A stretch of DNA of 64,000 nt, from contig OZ018410.1 in assembly GCA_963969595.1 (NCBI GenBank), positions 25,610,913 through 25,674,912 on the forward strand, read 5' to 3'. This document shows positions 1 through 11,736 of this stretch, in pieces; positions within the stretch are counted from its first letter, which is position 1, and each line of letters starts with the position of its first letter. The translations under genes were made by a program, and so were the position numbers. This stretch comes from Neckera pumila. Taxonomy: Eukaryota; Streptophyta; Bryopsida; Hypnales; Neckeraceae. The notes beneath the pieces are model-generated. The model saw nothing but the letters and a program-made list of their open reading frames with translations. It was not told the origin of the DNA and did no database searches.

Positions 1-311
1 AACACCCTCATAGAGGCAATACTTAAGGTTCAAGGGTAGTGATTGTGACTTAAACTTCAGCAAATTATAACTTCTTCATCCCAAAAATACATATTTAGTT
101 TGTTGGAATCGTTTCAAAATTGGAGAAAAGATCCACACCAAATTCAATTCCATTCTACTAATGGAAACCACTCAAAACAGCTGAAAGCCACGATAAAGAA
201 AACTACGATAAGAGGTTCATACCTTACATCAACTAAGCTGTAAATATACACATTCACAATTGAAGAATGATACAAAAAGGGTGGCAGGTGGATGGCAAGT
301 GAAGCACTTAC
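1..311 (-). other. Intron 3 of the 2/2 haemoglobin gene
   Basis: This is the intron downstream (minus strand) of the third coding exon of the haemoglobin gene. The donor GTAAGTG begins at 311 and reads towards position 1. I find no acceptor followed by the expected C-terminal globin exon, so the last exon(s) should lie beyond the left edge. About 300 bp of this intron, plus some 40 bp of exon 3, recurs at 12575-12970 with scattered differences. Confidence 0.7.
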
Positions 312-1776
312 TTGAAAAAATCAGACATGCGCTTCTTCGAGTCAGCATCAATTTCATCAACCTCGTTCAAGGCAGCTTGCATGTGCTCTAGCCAACGTTC
401 AGCCGCTTGCTCATGGACCGTGAAAGGGCCATGTCGTCCAATCAAGGCAGGATGCCCTACATGAAAAATAAATTAAAATAAAGCCATGCTTAGTCCTAGG
501 CGATGTTGAGCCACAGCAGACCCATACTTGTCCACTAAAACAAAGAATCGAAACCCCTGTAGCTAGGAGCTCGGAGTTACTACAGATAAACAGAAATATA
601 ACCCCTACAGGACAAGGAGGCTCAAATTGGGACTTCTGCTCTTTCTTGCATCTTTCCGTGCGTCAAAAGGGGGGCCCTTTTTTATTTTTTTCAATTCAAT
701 AGATTTTTTGACCGAAACATGTCATATTCTTCACTGATTCTGGAGATTAAAATTAGCACGCTCTCCACTATATGATCAATCGATTCGATCATTTCCAATC
801 CATGAAGTCTCGCCTTCAAAGGTTCAAAACCAGTGTGATTCACTATGCCGAAAACGTATGGAATATATAAAAAGAAACGCATGGAATACATAAAAAGGAA
901 CGTATGGAATATATAAAAAAGGCAGCTTTATGTGATAAACGAAGTCGCAAACCATGCATTGGCATCGGTTTTATCAATAACAAGAAATGAAAAGGTTCAC
1001 CTTTCCGTTGCGAGTACAAAGGGGGTCCTCCCATACGCTGAACAAAAAATTCGTACTGATTTCTTATTGCATCCTCTTTGATGGAGTTCGCAAATATTTT
1101 CCGAAACCACTCCTGATCATCGTCATAAACCCTGCATCAACAAAGTCTTCTTCCTTACAGCTACCCATAAAAAGAAAAATTGACCAAATACAATAGTACA
1201 AATCGTCTACACACACCTGTGATGCAGTGGCAGGGATATCAGGACCTTAAAGTGCCAATTGATCAGAAGTTCAGCTATCTGTACATCCTTCAATCGTTAC
1301 GTAGTTTTGAATCCAATTTCATTCGTCCAAAAACACATTTGATTAGACTAATATAAAGAATTTTGCGATTGTGGGTGTCCTTACCTCACATAATTCTGAG
1401 TCCAAGAAAATCATTGTGTAGTATCTCTAGAAACACAGGAATGCATGATCCGAATTTGCCTAACAAGTACGGTATGCAGAGTTTCAGCGAATTAGTGAAT
1501 TTCCTGCTAGAATAAATAACCCTAGCACCTATCAATTTGCCCATCAATCATGCTTTCACCATACGAAAATTCGACAAAAAGCACAAAAAGAAAGTTGTGG
1601 TAAGAAGAGAACGAAAGTATGAATGCCAAAAGCTTCTCATACCGTGTATAAAACTTGGTAGAGAGCTTGACGAAAGTATCAAGGCCCAAGCGCTGGAACA
1701 AATTCACCTCATCAAGCGCAAATGCATCCTCCTGCTTCACACCACTCCGCCTCGTGGCCTGATCCTGCAACGACAT
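312..1776 (-). CDS. GLB3: Truncated 2/2 haemoglobin, plant GLB3 type (3' end off window)
   Basis: Three coding exons on the minus strand: 1643-1776, 1001-1131 and 312-456, joined by GT-AG introns whose phases fit (phase 2, 0+1, then an open split codon). They give 136 codons of a family usually about 165-175 residues long. The start ATG (1774-1776) opens MSLQDQ. Later exons carry the family signatures [52 protein letters not shown], then GHPALIGRH, which contains the proximal-histidine region, and AAERWLEHM. Plant 2/2 (truncated) haemoglobins bind haem, oxygen and nitric oxide in a two-over-two helical fold; the role is inferred from the family. The frame is open upstream of the ATG to about 2031, but the conserved start is the one chosen. 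The terminal exon encoding the last helix is not in this window. Identification is firm; the gene is partial only because of the window edge. Confidence 0.93.
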
Positions 1777-2780
1777 TCTTCCCCAAAAGACTCCAAATAT
1801 GCAAAATGCTCCAAAGCACGCAAAATGCTCCAAAGTACGCAAAATTCGAAAGTATCTCAGCCTGCACAAGCAATGAAAACACCAAACGCAGTCGGAGAAG
1901 CCCGCTTTAACTATGGCGGAGCTCCAAAACTGGGATAGGAAACAGCGACGCTTACGAAACAAGGGGAAAGACATAGATTCCAGGCTCGGTGCAGGTTCGG
2001 ATGAAGCTCCCAGCCTGCCGAACCTTACCACTTGGTATGCCTTCGTGATTTGATCCTGTTACTAGGCTCGGTGAAACGTGCCTGGCACATGTTCAGGTTC
2101 GGAATTAGGTCTGGGAAATCCTTTTCGAAGAGCTGAGTCAGAAGCAGCGTTCCCAGAATACATAACCGGTTGTTGAGTTTTCAACACTCACGTGGCACCG
2201 TCCCATTGGCAACCCATCACCATTGCCATTACAAGTTGCAACTCATAACCTTCTCTCCTCTCAACTTGCTTCCTCCACCCTTGGATCATGGAGATCAAAG
2301 GTTGTGATTGAAAAGTGAACAACCGGTCATGTCCGATAACCTACTCGCTGCTATCGCAGCTCGTCGGTTATCTAATACATCTACTGTAATTCGCGGAGGT
2401 GCTATAACAGTGTCTGACACGGGGCTATTTTCTCGAACTATTGAATATTACTATAGAAACTGCCTGATAAATTACAGGAAAAAGGTTAAATTATGTGTAA
2501 TTTTTTTTTTCATCAGTAGAATAGGACTTGCGACAAGTGTACCTATTTAGTGTATTAAGGGGGCTAATTCCCATTGATTCTAATGGTTGAAATTACGATT
2601 TGTTTTCAAAGTTTGTGAGGAAATGGCGATTTTGTACTGTGCTATTTGGCATAAGGTAGTATGCACTTAAAAGCGATCAATTAAGCCTACCTAACTCATC
2701 ATTGACAATAGAACATACTTCAAGCAACATGTTAGTCTTTCCTAGATAGGAATCACAATTAGAACACGGTTGATTTTAGG
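1777..2780. other. 5' flank of the haemoglobin gene
   Basis: No convincing coding region is seen. The minus-strand frame stays open upstream of the haemoglobin ATG to about 2031, but its translation is Phe/Cys-rich and looks like leader rather than protein. A G-box and an inverted CCAAT box lie near 2190-2208. Beyond 2300 the sequence becomes AT-rich, with nothing recognisable up to the hAT element. Confidence 0.5.
2189..2208. promoter_or_regulatory. G-box (CACGTGGC) and inverted CCAAT box
   Basis: CACGTGGC at 2189-2196 is the plant G-box/ABRE core bound by bZIP and bHLH factors; ATTGG a few bases on is a CCAAT box read from the minus strand. They lie about 415 bp upstream of the haemoglobin ATG, a reasonable promoter distance. 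Function is inferred from the motif alone. Confidence 0.35.
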
Positions 2781-2819
2781 TGTAGTTACCTTAGTTGCTA
2801 ATGCTGAGTCTTCAAATGA

Positions 2820-3180
2820 CGGCAGTACTCCCAAAAACCCATTGCTTCCAAAACCAACCCAATGCTCACAAACAATAACCCAACATCAACCCAATGTGCA
2901 CAAACAACAACCGAATGCTCACAATCAAAGCATGAACTGAAAACATGCATTTCCATCAAAGCATGAACTGAAACATACATTCACAAAGTTGGTTCATTAT
3001 TTCAGAAATTTGCACACAAGAAAGCATGAACTGAAAACATGAATGACAAAAGAAATACACAATCACAACTTATAACTATGACTAGCAAGGGATTTGAATC
3101 CTTCATGCTACAAGAGCAAGACTGCCCAAATTTGCAATGCTAGTCATCTACACACCACAAGACAAATAAACAACATTAGA
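2820..3180. repeat. Short direct repeats and a tRNA-like hairpin beyond the hAT 3' end
   Basis: Degenerate copies of a unit like CCCAATGCTCACAAACAA occur between about 2857 and 2925. Three copies of AAAGCATGAACTGAAAACATG-like sequence follow between 2925 and 3045. At about 3079-3146 a segment is bounded by GACTAGCA/TGCTAGTC and holds GGATTCAAATCC, resembling a tRNA T-arm/B-box on the minus strand, but no full cloverleaf forms. Clustered short repeats next to the transposase fit hAT subterminal repeats; terminal inverted repeats were not located. Confidence 0.4.
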
Positions 3181-3386
3181 AGCCAAAGTTAGTGAACATC
3201 ATGTTGAAGAAGGCTCCTCAAAGGCTTCCGACTGGCCCGCACTCCATCTTCCAAGACTCCACTACTCCACTAGTGTGCATTGCAGAGCACATTCCACCAC
3301 ATATCTTCGATCTTGAAGCCCAAAGCTAGCTAAATCTGATGAAAATTAAGGATGTGAAGGGGGAGGATATTGGAAATGGCCACAAA

Positions 3387-6211
3387 TCACACATCTCCAT
3401 GGCAGCCCACTTTCACTACACTTTTCCAAGACTCAATGGTAGCCTTATATGGAAAGTTCTCCAGCAAAAAATATTTCTGGCCAAACATCCAAACCACCAG
3501 CGGCAAGTGCTTGCCCAGCCTATTTTGCTGGCAAAATTTCAAAAACTTGAGGGTAGAAAAGCACCGCTCATCCCCCACCGACCCGAGCACAAGACAGCAG
3601 CCAATTTTGGCCAGTTTGAAGTATTCAGAAATGAGTTTCTTCAAGTGCCAAGATTGGGCAAGGCCAAGCCAAAGTTGAATGACCGGATTCACATGGGCTA
3701 CATAAACACAAGCAGCATCACAGTTAGCTCTCATAGTGACCTTAAACAAACCTTGTTGATTGTCCAAATTAGAACCAAAGAGCATCTCAAGGGTTGTGTA
3801 TGAGGTTCCTCCTTCCTGCAAAGGCAACCTTGCATTCAACAGCCTTGCGTGAGAATAGAACTTCTTAAGCACATTCAAATGGTGACTAAAGTTCTCTTCA
3901 GCCCCCGGTTTCTTCCAATACTGCGGGTATATGATGCCGAAGGTGTCTAGTAACTCCTATTGCGGGAAGCGCCTGTCCAGTTCTTTCGAGAGTGACTGAG
4001 TAATCTCTGCCAGATCCTAGAGGAGACTGAAGTCAGCAAATGAATTGGCGTTTCAAACCAATAATTGCTAGAAAGCCCTCCTAAACACAATTAAAACAAA
4101 ATTGCAACAAACAAATAGGAAAACAAGCGATCACAAAGTACAGTTTTAGGTACCTTGAACCTGTAATGAACAAGAACTAGACAAGGTAGGAACCAAAAAA
4201 AATTTGGAATACAAAAAATCTCCCAACCCTAAGCTGCCAATACCGAAATTGCCGCCACCCACCTGTATCGATTATGGAAGTCTGTCCTGCAGCAGACTAA
4301 GAGTCTAAGATAGCAAAGCCAAAAACAGTAAAGACATGCCAGAATTTAAAAAGTACAATATTGGACAAGCAAAAAAATAGGATGCAATAGCACTTCAAAT
4401 GAAAAACAAATGAAAAACAAAAAAAATGGGGAGTCAAGTGCACTAACCTACAAGCTGCCACTAAATTTTTCTTTGCGTGCGCAGCAAATTGTCCTCCGTC
4501 ACGAACACGTGGTCCCCTGTTTCTTTGCAATGGCAGCGTGCAAAAACTTGGATGATTTTAAAGTTAAACACAAGGTGGGAAATACCTCCTCCCTCCATCT
4601 CCGTCCACTCCATTGGAATTTCAGGACAAGTGAGAGCAAGTAGCTCTTGGTAATGCTGGAACTCTGCTGTCATGAATGCAGTAGTCTCATCTACAAACAT
4701 CTTGGCCAAGTCGGCTTGGCAAACTTTGATGGATTGCATGAAATCGCAGATGAAAATGTCACAAGACTGTGACAACTTTATGAGACAATGAACGGCATTG
4801 AGCATCAGAATGAAGCATGCAAGTAAAAGTAGCACTTCAATGTCGGAGAGATAATTGAAGTCGTCAGCCGCATCAGAGAGTGGCCTTTCTGGCCAGCAGC
4901 GGCCATATCGACACCCATTTTGACCAACAGGGACTTGTATTTGGACATGATTCTTTGAGCAGGACTGCACATTGAAATTCATCGGGTCTCTACATTCCTC
5001 ACCATCTTGTTTCCCTTAGTTTCCATCAGATCTGCAAGCTTCTGCAGCTCAGTGTGATGTTTATGGCTGCGACAAAAATATGAGTATAACGACTAGCAGA
5101 GGGCCTCCAAGCGAGAGACCATAGGGTAGTTAGATGAAGTTTCTACTACCAAATTGATTTGGTGACTAGCACAACTTACCCCCAAGTAGAACGGAGCCCA
5201 TTTCTCACGAATCTGGGTTGAGACCCCAGTTTTTGGTCTCTGAAACGTGGAAACCCTGTCTGCACCAAAAGAAACAACCTTACCAGCTATTTGCTCCCGC
5301 GTGAGTCCGCCCTCGCCAAGCAGTGCCTGCATAATCACCTTAGTGAGGTGATCTGTAGTGCCAAAATAAAAAATGTTAGACAGATGAAGTAAGTGTGGGA
5401 TTCTTTCCCATGAATCAACTACGTAGACATGCACTTCGATCTAGGAGGTGTTGTCGATTGCTATGACCTCATCTGCACTGATAGAAATAAGCCTGGCATT
5501 CTGGACTACGACCTTCAAGGCAGATAATATAGATGAATGAAGGTGTTCCGCCATTTCCCACCCAGACGTCTCAGACCAGTGCTTCCTAGGGACGTTCTTT
5601 ACCTTTAAATGCCTCAACAAGTATTGCTCACGCTCATATTCACATATAGGATGACCGGAATTCAAAACTTGGAAGAGTGTAGAAAATTGAACTCCCTTTC
5701 TGTTGGCTTCACCGTTAAAACCAGAGACAAGCTGGTCCGCGACGCTGCCGCCTAGCCATCGCCCCACCCGCAATTTCGTGAATTTCAAATGCTTGCAATC
5801 ACGCTTCACGTACGTTTCTCCCTTCTTCAAATTTGGAAAAGGATTGCCGTCACGCTTGCAGACCCTCTTCCCTTCATGTTTTTCCAAGTTATTAACTTTC
5901 AAAACCAAAACCTTCCGCCTTCCACTCACAGCACTGCAACTCTTGCAAACAATCCCCGTCAAGTTGCCCGTAGTGTCAAAGTCACCCTCTGCTCACATAA
6001 ATTTGCAAGCCCAAACCTCCCGCCAACCACGCGTGGCGGTGGTAGGCAAAAGTTTTTGTCTCTTCTGTGGTTTCTGTTTCTCTTTGCTCACAATCTCCGA
6101 TGCTGGATCAATATGCTCAGTCGACACCACCGTGGCCTCCGAGAGCGACGGAAAGCGAGGAGCGGATCCCGGTAAGGAATCAGACAGTTGCGTCTTGCTG
6201 ATGTGCTCCAT
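3387..6211 (-). pseudogene. Decayed hAT-superfamily transposase (ZMYM/DUF4371-like)
   Basis: Minus-strand reading from about 6211 gives one damaged transposase. In order: an NLS-like basic stretch (KEKQKPQKRQK); a BED-like zinc-finger remnant (CKSC ... LEKHEGKR); the catalytic-core region (GKVVSFGADRVSTFQ, then GVSCASHQINLVVE); KLADLMETKGNK and RNVETR; a helical region (LLLLACFILMLNAVHCLIK); and near the C-terminus the hAT dimerisation motif (SVGDERCFSTLKFLKF). It is broken by in-frame stops at 5993-5995, 5441-5443, 5093-5095, 4979-4981 and 3957-3959, and by a frame change near 4880. An intron probably lies between about 4586 and 4030. At least two stops sit where the family has Trp, consistent with G-to-A decay. 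The element cannot now make transposase; any copy-and-move activity is past history. Confidence 0.82.
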
Positions 6212-7320
6212 ACCGTCCCTAGCAATGCACAACAAACCAGCCTCCGGATTGGTCGCCGTCGGCACAGGCAAATACTTCCCCAACCCGTGAGAATTTTTGG
6301 AAGACCCAAAGGTGTGGATTCAAAAATTCTCGAGCAATTTTAATTTCGGTGCCATTGCAGTACACGAGCCCTATACTCCTACATCCACCTCCAAACTCCA
6401 ATAGCAGCAGCTCAAGTCCAACCAAAGCAAAACAAAAGCGATGCAACTAAAACAAAAGCAACAAAGCAGAAATTGTAACGTAAAACACAGATTGAAAGCA
6501 AAGCGCGGATGGGGATTCAGAAATCACAGAAAGCACATTCAATCGAGCAAGCGTACAGTCCAAGACAGGGACGATTGATACCACGCGCCAATTTTTTAGA
6601 CCCCTCCGCTCAAGCAAATCCAAAAGGCCAGAACGGAAACCCTGCTCCATACAATGCAAGCAAACCCGCACCCAAAATTCAAATTTTCGAGGCTCATTCA
6701 ATCCAGGAAGCCTCCATTTCCGCATTGGAGTGAATGCATGAGAGTGACAATGACAAATTCCTCCCAAACGTCTCTCAGATCTTTACAGCAGCAAAGAAGT
6801 GGCACTTCTAATTTCTAAAAATGTCGCTCTCACATTGAAAGCGCAAGAACCGCAAGAGGAAGAGCTCCAAGAATCAATTCAAAACGCATTGAATGCACAT
6901 TGCTAAACCGCACAAAACTTAATGGAAACTTTGCTAATTCTCCAAGTGATGCAGGAGACAGGTTTGCTAAATCCCAGGTGGCGAGGAAGAAGACAGGTCG
7001 GGCGATGATTGCTACATCAACAGCCTGGATGGAGCCGCCAAGACTAAAAGTTGATGGTTTAGGTATGAGATTAGCTAACCCTATTTCCGTGCGGTCGCGG
7101 ATGAAAGCTAAACCCAAATTGGATGAATACATGGTTTTGCAACTTCCTATCTACGGGGTTGGAAAACTTGCTCAAATTTTCATTTTAGGCTTCATTTCTA
7201 CAATGTACATTTAGCGCATGCAAAATTTGGGTAGAACCGGAGCGATTTTTAGCCACTCTAGGGAACGCTGGTCAGAAGTGGATCCATCGTGAGCTCATGG
7301 ACGTTTCCCGACACGAAGAA
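6212..7320. other. Non-coding interval between the hAT pseudogene and ACR11
   Basis: Several short overlapping open frames exist on both strands, but none shows a recognisable domain, consistent codon bias or splice structure. The left part is probably the 5' non-coding end of the hAT element; its terminal inverted repeat and 8-bp target duplication could not be located by eye. Confidence 0.4.
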
Positions 7321-7352
7321 TTGGATGAATGGATGAATGGATGAATGGATGC
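7321..7352 (+). repeat. (GGATGAAT)n microsatellite
   Basis: About four perfect units of GGATGAAT/ATGGATGA at the start of the ACR11 5' flank. A derivative of its right border (AATTCATCCCTCATTCGTC) is also the junction sequence of the composite duplication near 12970. Confidence 0.8.
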
Positions 7353-7760
7353 ATCTTAATTCATCCCTCATTCGTCACCATTATCCACCTTTCCGAGGTA
7401 GGCTTGGGTAGGCAAGGCTTGGCTTGGATTGGCCTTGGCTTTCCTTTCCTGTCCTCCACCACCTCTATATGTTGCAGCGTCTGTGTGGTGTTGTCTGTGT
7501 TGTTGTTGTGTGCAGGATTCGGTTGGCGATGGTGAAGTTGGAGTGAAATTGGAGCTGTGGGTCGCTTTCAGACTGGCAGAGGTTCCGCAATCTTCAATTT
7601 TCTTTGGAAATTTCTCACAATGTTGTAAGTTGAGTGAGCGTTTTGAATCTCAAGGTGTACAGTACATCGATGGAGAGTTGAGACATTTCTACATCGTGGA
7701 GAAGGAGGACTCGAGCCAATCCAACTGGAGCTTTTAGAAATTTTTGGGGCGGTTTGAGGT
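7353..7760 (+). promoter_or_regulatory. ACR11 promoter and leader, with probable 5'UTR splice acceptor
   Basis: About 400 bp upstream of the ACR11 ATG. TTGTTGTTGTGTGCAG followed by GATTCGGTTGG (acceptor near 7515) looks like the end of a leader intron. This stretch, minus about 70 bp, is duplicated at 12967-13188 upstream of the COR413-like gene, including the acceptor. No clear TATA box was identified. Confidence 0.45.
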
Positions 7761-10700
7761 ATGGCCGCAGTGGGCATGGCAGTAACATTCACGGACGTGA
7801 TGGCACTGCGGCTTACGTTACCTCTGGGCCAGAAAAGTGAAGGCACTCGCATCGTATCCGCACCTTCCAGACACCACCTGCATCGGAAGCGAGGTTTTGT
7901 GGTGTCACCGCCAAGCGCATATGGAAGGAGATTTGCTATTATGGCAGCCGCAGGGCGCCAGAGTGGGTATGCTTCCCCAACTCCGCTCTCGCTCTTACCT
8001 TTGTTACCCTCGTTGCTTGCTTCAATTTTGCATAACAGAGTAAACAGCAAGTCAGCGCCGTCTTCATCTTTCTCTGTAAACTGTAAACTACTCTCTGTTA
8101 ATTATTCATAATTTCAGAGTTCTTGGCATATGTAGTCCTTATTATGGAGTTTGGACGGTATCTCGTGGTCTCGAGGAGGGTTTTTTATCTTTATTTTTTG
8201 CGTCCTTAGTGATGGTATGAAGAACTGGACGGACTCTGTCCAAGAAACTTTGTTTCCACCTTAGAAAGATTGTTCGCCCAAAGTGCAACAGCATTGGCGC
8301 GTGCAAACAACTAATATGGATAGTTCTTGCAGAATGGAGCAGCTTCCATCACCTGATTCTACGGTAAGCCTCACCAAAGACATATGGAGTCTTTTTGAAG
8401 ATGGGTATTATCATACCCAAAATTTACACCATCATGGAAGATATGCGGACAAGGAGTTAAATTGCCAAATACTTAAATTTAAGGATATTCAGTTGGCACA
8501 TCGTGAACAGGAATATTATCAATAGCTGACAGGAATAAAATTAGTGAGTGAATTAGCTGACTAATGGTGATTCAGGATGATTCTTCCTCTTGGTCCTCTT
8601 TTCCTCTAAGGAGTAACCGCAAAAATAGGGGTTACATGAGAGTATGGCCATCCAGGTTGATCTCTATTGAGAGCCGGAATGAACTCGTGAATGTAATGAG
8701 AATAAAAGAGAATGAGATAGTGTTACTATTACAATTATATAATGTGTCTTAATAAATTGGCTGATTTGAATGCGTGGAACTTAGTGTTATGACGGTGTCA
8801 GAGAATGGTTACAGTTATGAGCCTGTGTGGAAATTCAGTCAATTTCATTACTCATTGTCAAGTTCAGATTCAAGATGTTACATTGGACGTCGTTGTTTAC
8901 ATAAAAATATAGGTTGTTATATTCAACATCACCTAACATGTCAACTTAGACATCGAAAAAATCTAGTTTCTATAGTGATTCCTCTCTACGTTGTATTGTG
9001 GTTCATGCTTTGATGCACACATCAAACACGCTCGTGTTTAAATTCTTCGAAGGAATATTGACCACTGATTGCTAAGTAAATGGCATGTTCAGAAATCGTT
9101 ATAATGGCATTGCATCAGACTGTTAAAAGACGTCTGTGTTTCTTCCAGGCTACTGCAGCGATAGGTGAGGCTACTGCAGCGATAGGCGAGGCTATTGCAG
9201 CGATAGGCGAGAAAGAGCCAAGACCGATTGTACATATTGATCAGGACTCGGATGCCGAAGCTACGATTGTGGAAATTAGCTACGGGGACAGACTCGGTGC
9301 CCTTCTTGACACGGTTAGCTCACTCATATTCGATCTTGTTTCGTTTTCGGATGTTGGCAGTATGGAGCTGAATTGGTCTTTTCCTGTCCTCTATTTCCTG
9401 CACGTATCCCGTAAGGGAACCTCTATGTCGATGCGAAGGTAGTTTGGTTGTCGTGTCGGCGCTAGTGTTGGTCATAGTTTTTTGCTTGATAATATATCGG
9501 ATTGACTCGGTACTGCGGTCGTTATGTATCGTACATCATTTGCAGATAAAGGCTCTTAAGGACTTGGGACTCAATGTCATTAAAGGCGTTGTCACCACTG
9601 AAGGTCCTAATTTGCGCCGCAAAAAGTTTCTGGTGACTCGATTGTATGTTAAGCACTTCGCCTTGTTTACTTCCTTGCAACGATAAGTTGAAATTGAGCA
9701 TCTTTTCCTCAGTGGTCTGTGTTTCATGACGACTTGATAACCCATAGCATTATTCTTCATGTGCAACTGTTTGTCAGTATTTCGATAGTCTTCGGCATGT
9801 TGTTTTCTTCATCGTAATAATATATGGTTCTGACAGGGACAACAATAAAAAAGTGGAAAATCCGGAGCTGCTGGAAGCCATACGCCTCACTGTCATAAGC
9901 AATTTGCTCCAGTACCATCCTGTATGAAGTGCTTCAATTCTGTATTCTTTGTTGGATACTCTTATTCTTCATGCTTTGTCACTGTACAGCTAATGCTCAA
10001 TGACAAGAAGCATGCCGCGCAAACTCTACCTTCGTTAATATGGATCCTTTAGATTCTTCACAAGTTAATCTTCAGAATTAGATGGTTTGTAAGATTCAGT
10101 CCTGGCAGGGTTGAGCCCTTGATTACGTGTAAGAGCCGATATGTGTGAAAATTGTGGTAATGCCTTACATATTATTGCTCATTCATAACTATTAGGGTGT
10201 GATCATATGGTTAATGTGCTGTCGATTATGTCATGGGTGTATGGGTGATGGGTATTGTCAGAGACTATGTTCACTCCTCAGTAGAGGTTCAGTTTTTTAT
10301 GTCAGTACTGTTGGTTTTCTTTCTGTATATGCGAGAGGCTGCAGGAATCTAGTGAGCAGTTGGCTATGGGATTTGCTTTTGGAGGCTCTTCCATTACACA
10401 GGAGGTAGTGCTTCTCTCTATCTATTGCAGCAGTTCCGTTGATAGCTAAACAGCCAGAAGTAGGATTGTTTTCTTCGTTTTGCATTTGTTCGCGAGTTAG
10501 GGTTGGATTGGAACTTCCTCCATATTTTAACCCCTAACCGTCTCAATCCTTTTCTGAATTTTTGCACATTTTTGCTTATATCTTTGTGAAGAAACATCAT
10601 TCACTGGAATTTCATGAATCTGGGCATTAAGGAAGGTCTTTTCTAGATTCAAGTTTTGCATTGGATGAATGAGAACTTAGTTGGATGAAACAATGCCTCG

Positions 10701-11736
10701 AAGGCATCTGTTCATCGTCCAAAATATGGACGTCGGAGCGCTTCAGGGTCAAGTGGAATTTTCTCGTTGTTTGTATCGTAGGTTACAATGCATTTACAAT
10801 TTTTCTTCATAATTTGGCCCTCAAATGTAGAATAGGTGATCTGAACTACCCCTAGGTGTTTGTAAAAATATAATAGTAGTTGTCATCCAGTGGAGCACAT
10901 GTTCTATTTAGATTTTTTAAGAAAATTCTTCATCTTTGTGTGCAGCTTGATGTGGATGTGGCCACTCATATTTCTGTTACAAGGGATGGTCCTCGAAGGT
11001 ATTGGCAGGACACTTTTGAATTTGTTTATTGTTCAGTGGTTCTGACAATTTCTTTGTGCTCTTCAATTCTCCTGTACATAGTTTGTAATGTAACGTAATG
11101 CTGTGTACCAGTACCCCACTCTACAGTACATTTGACAACTTCTAAGATGCTGGTTTGTCTACTTTTTACCCGCAGCCTCTTATCCGTTGAGACAGCAGAC
11201 AGGCCAGGGCTGCTGCTGGAAATCCTGAATGTCATCAGTGATATTAGCATTTACGTGGAGTCGGCAGAGATTGACACTGAGGTAACCTGAGTAAACGGAA
11301 CATTCTTCTATTATATAATTTCGTTATGTTATACTGTCACATGGTTACCGGTATCTGTCGATTTCCTTTGTTGTCTTGTACGAATTTCTAAGGCAAAGAC
11401 AGGAATCTGAAATGGCAGGGACTAGTGGCTAAGGACAGGTTTTATGTAACTTATCACGGCGACCACTTAAGTCCATCCATGGAGGAGGTGTGTTTTGGTA
11501 CCGTTATGGCAATTGTTTCCTATCTGTTTCTTGGCAATTTATTCTTCTGGAAGTGATCATTTCGTTTGTACTGTAATTTCCCTGCACAGGGTTTAGGTTG
11601 ATTTTCTGCGCTGGTGGGGAATGTGTGAATGCTTAATAGTGTGCTACGTACTAACCTGCTTCGTACTAAACAGGTTTTGACGAATTCTCTTGGCTACTAT
11701 CTGCGGAGACCTGATACCGAGGAGGATAGCTATTAA
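7761..11736 (+). CDS. ACR11: Plastid ACT-domain repeat protein, ACR11 type
   Basis: Ten exons: 7761-7966, 8333-8363, 9149-9313, 9546-9643, 9837-9921, 10345-10404, 10946-10998, 11176-11281, 11419-11487 and 11674-11736. All introns are GT-AG and the phases agree, giving 311 residues. The first ~75 residues are rich in Ala, Ser and Arg with few acids, like a chloroplast transit peptide. ACT domain 1 (about 117-190) contains [13 protein letters not shown] and [27 protein letters not shown] follows. ACT domain 2 (about 218-300) contains [30 protein letters not shown] and [13 protein letters not shown]. The tail ends [14 protein letters not shown]. Family knowledge: ACR11/ACR12 are stromal proteins with two ACT domains, and ACR11 has been linked to glutamine synthetase/Fd-GOGAT regulation. 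Exon 2 is a 31-bp microexon that alone reconciles the phases of exons 1 and 3. Exon 3 opens with three 21-bp coding repeats. Confidence 0.93.
9149..9211 (+). repeat. Three 21-bp in-frame repeats at the start of ACR11 exon 3
   Basis: Three near-identical 21-bp units encode [14 protein letters not shown] and AIAAIGE. The array begins exactly at the splice acceptor and each unit contains a CTGCAG or TTGCAG that could serve as an alternative AG. The repeats fall in the linker between transit peptide and first ACT domain, so unit number should be tolerated. Confidence 0.85.

Noticed and set aside
1522..2031. N-terminally extended haemoglobin starting at 2031
   Set aside because: The extension is Phe/Cys-rich leader-like sequence, and the conserved family start is at 1776.
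10530..10545. TTAACCCCTAA as another TTAA-element end inside an ACR11 intron
   Set aside because: The match stops after the first 11 bases and no partner end or internal block is present.
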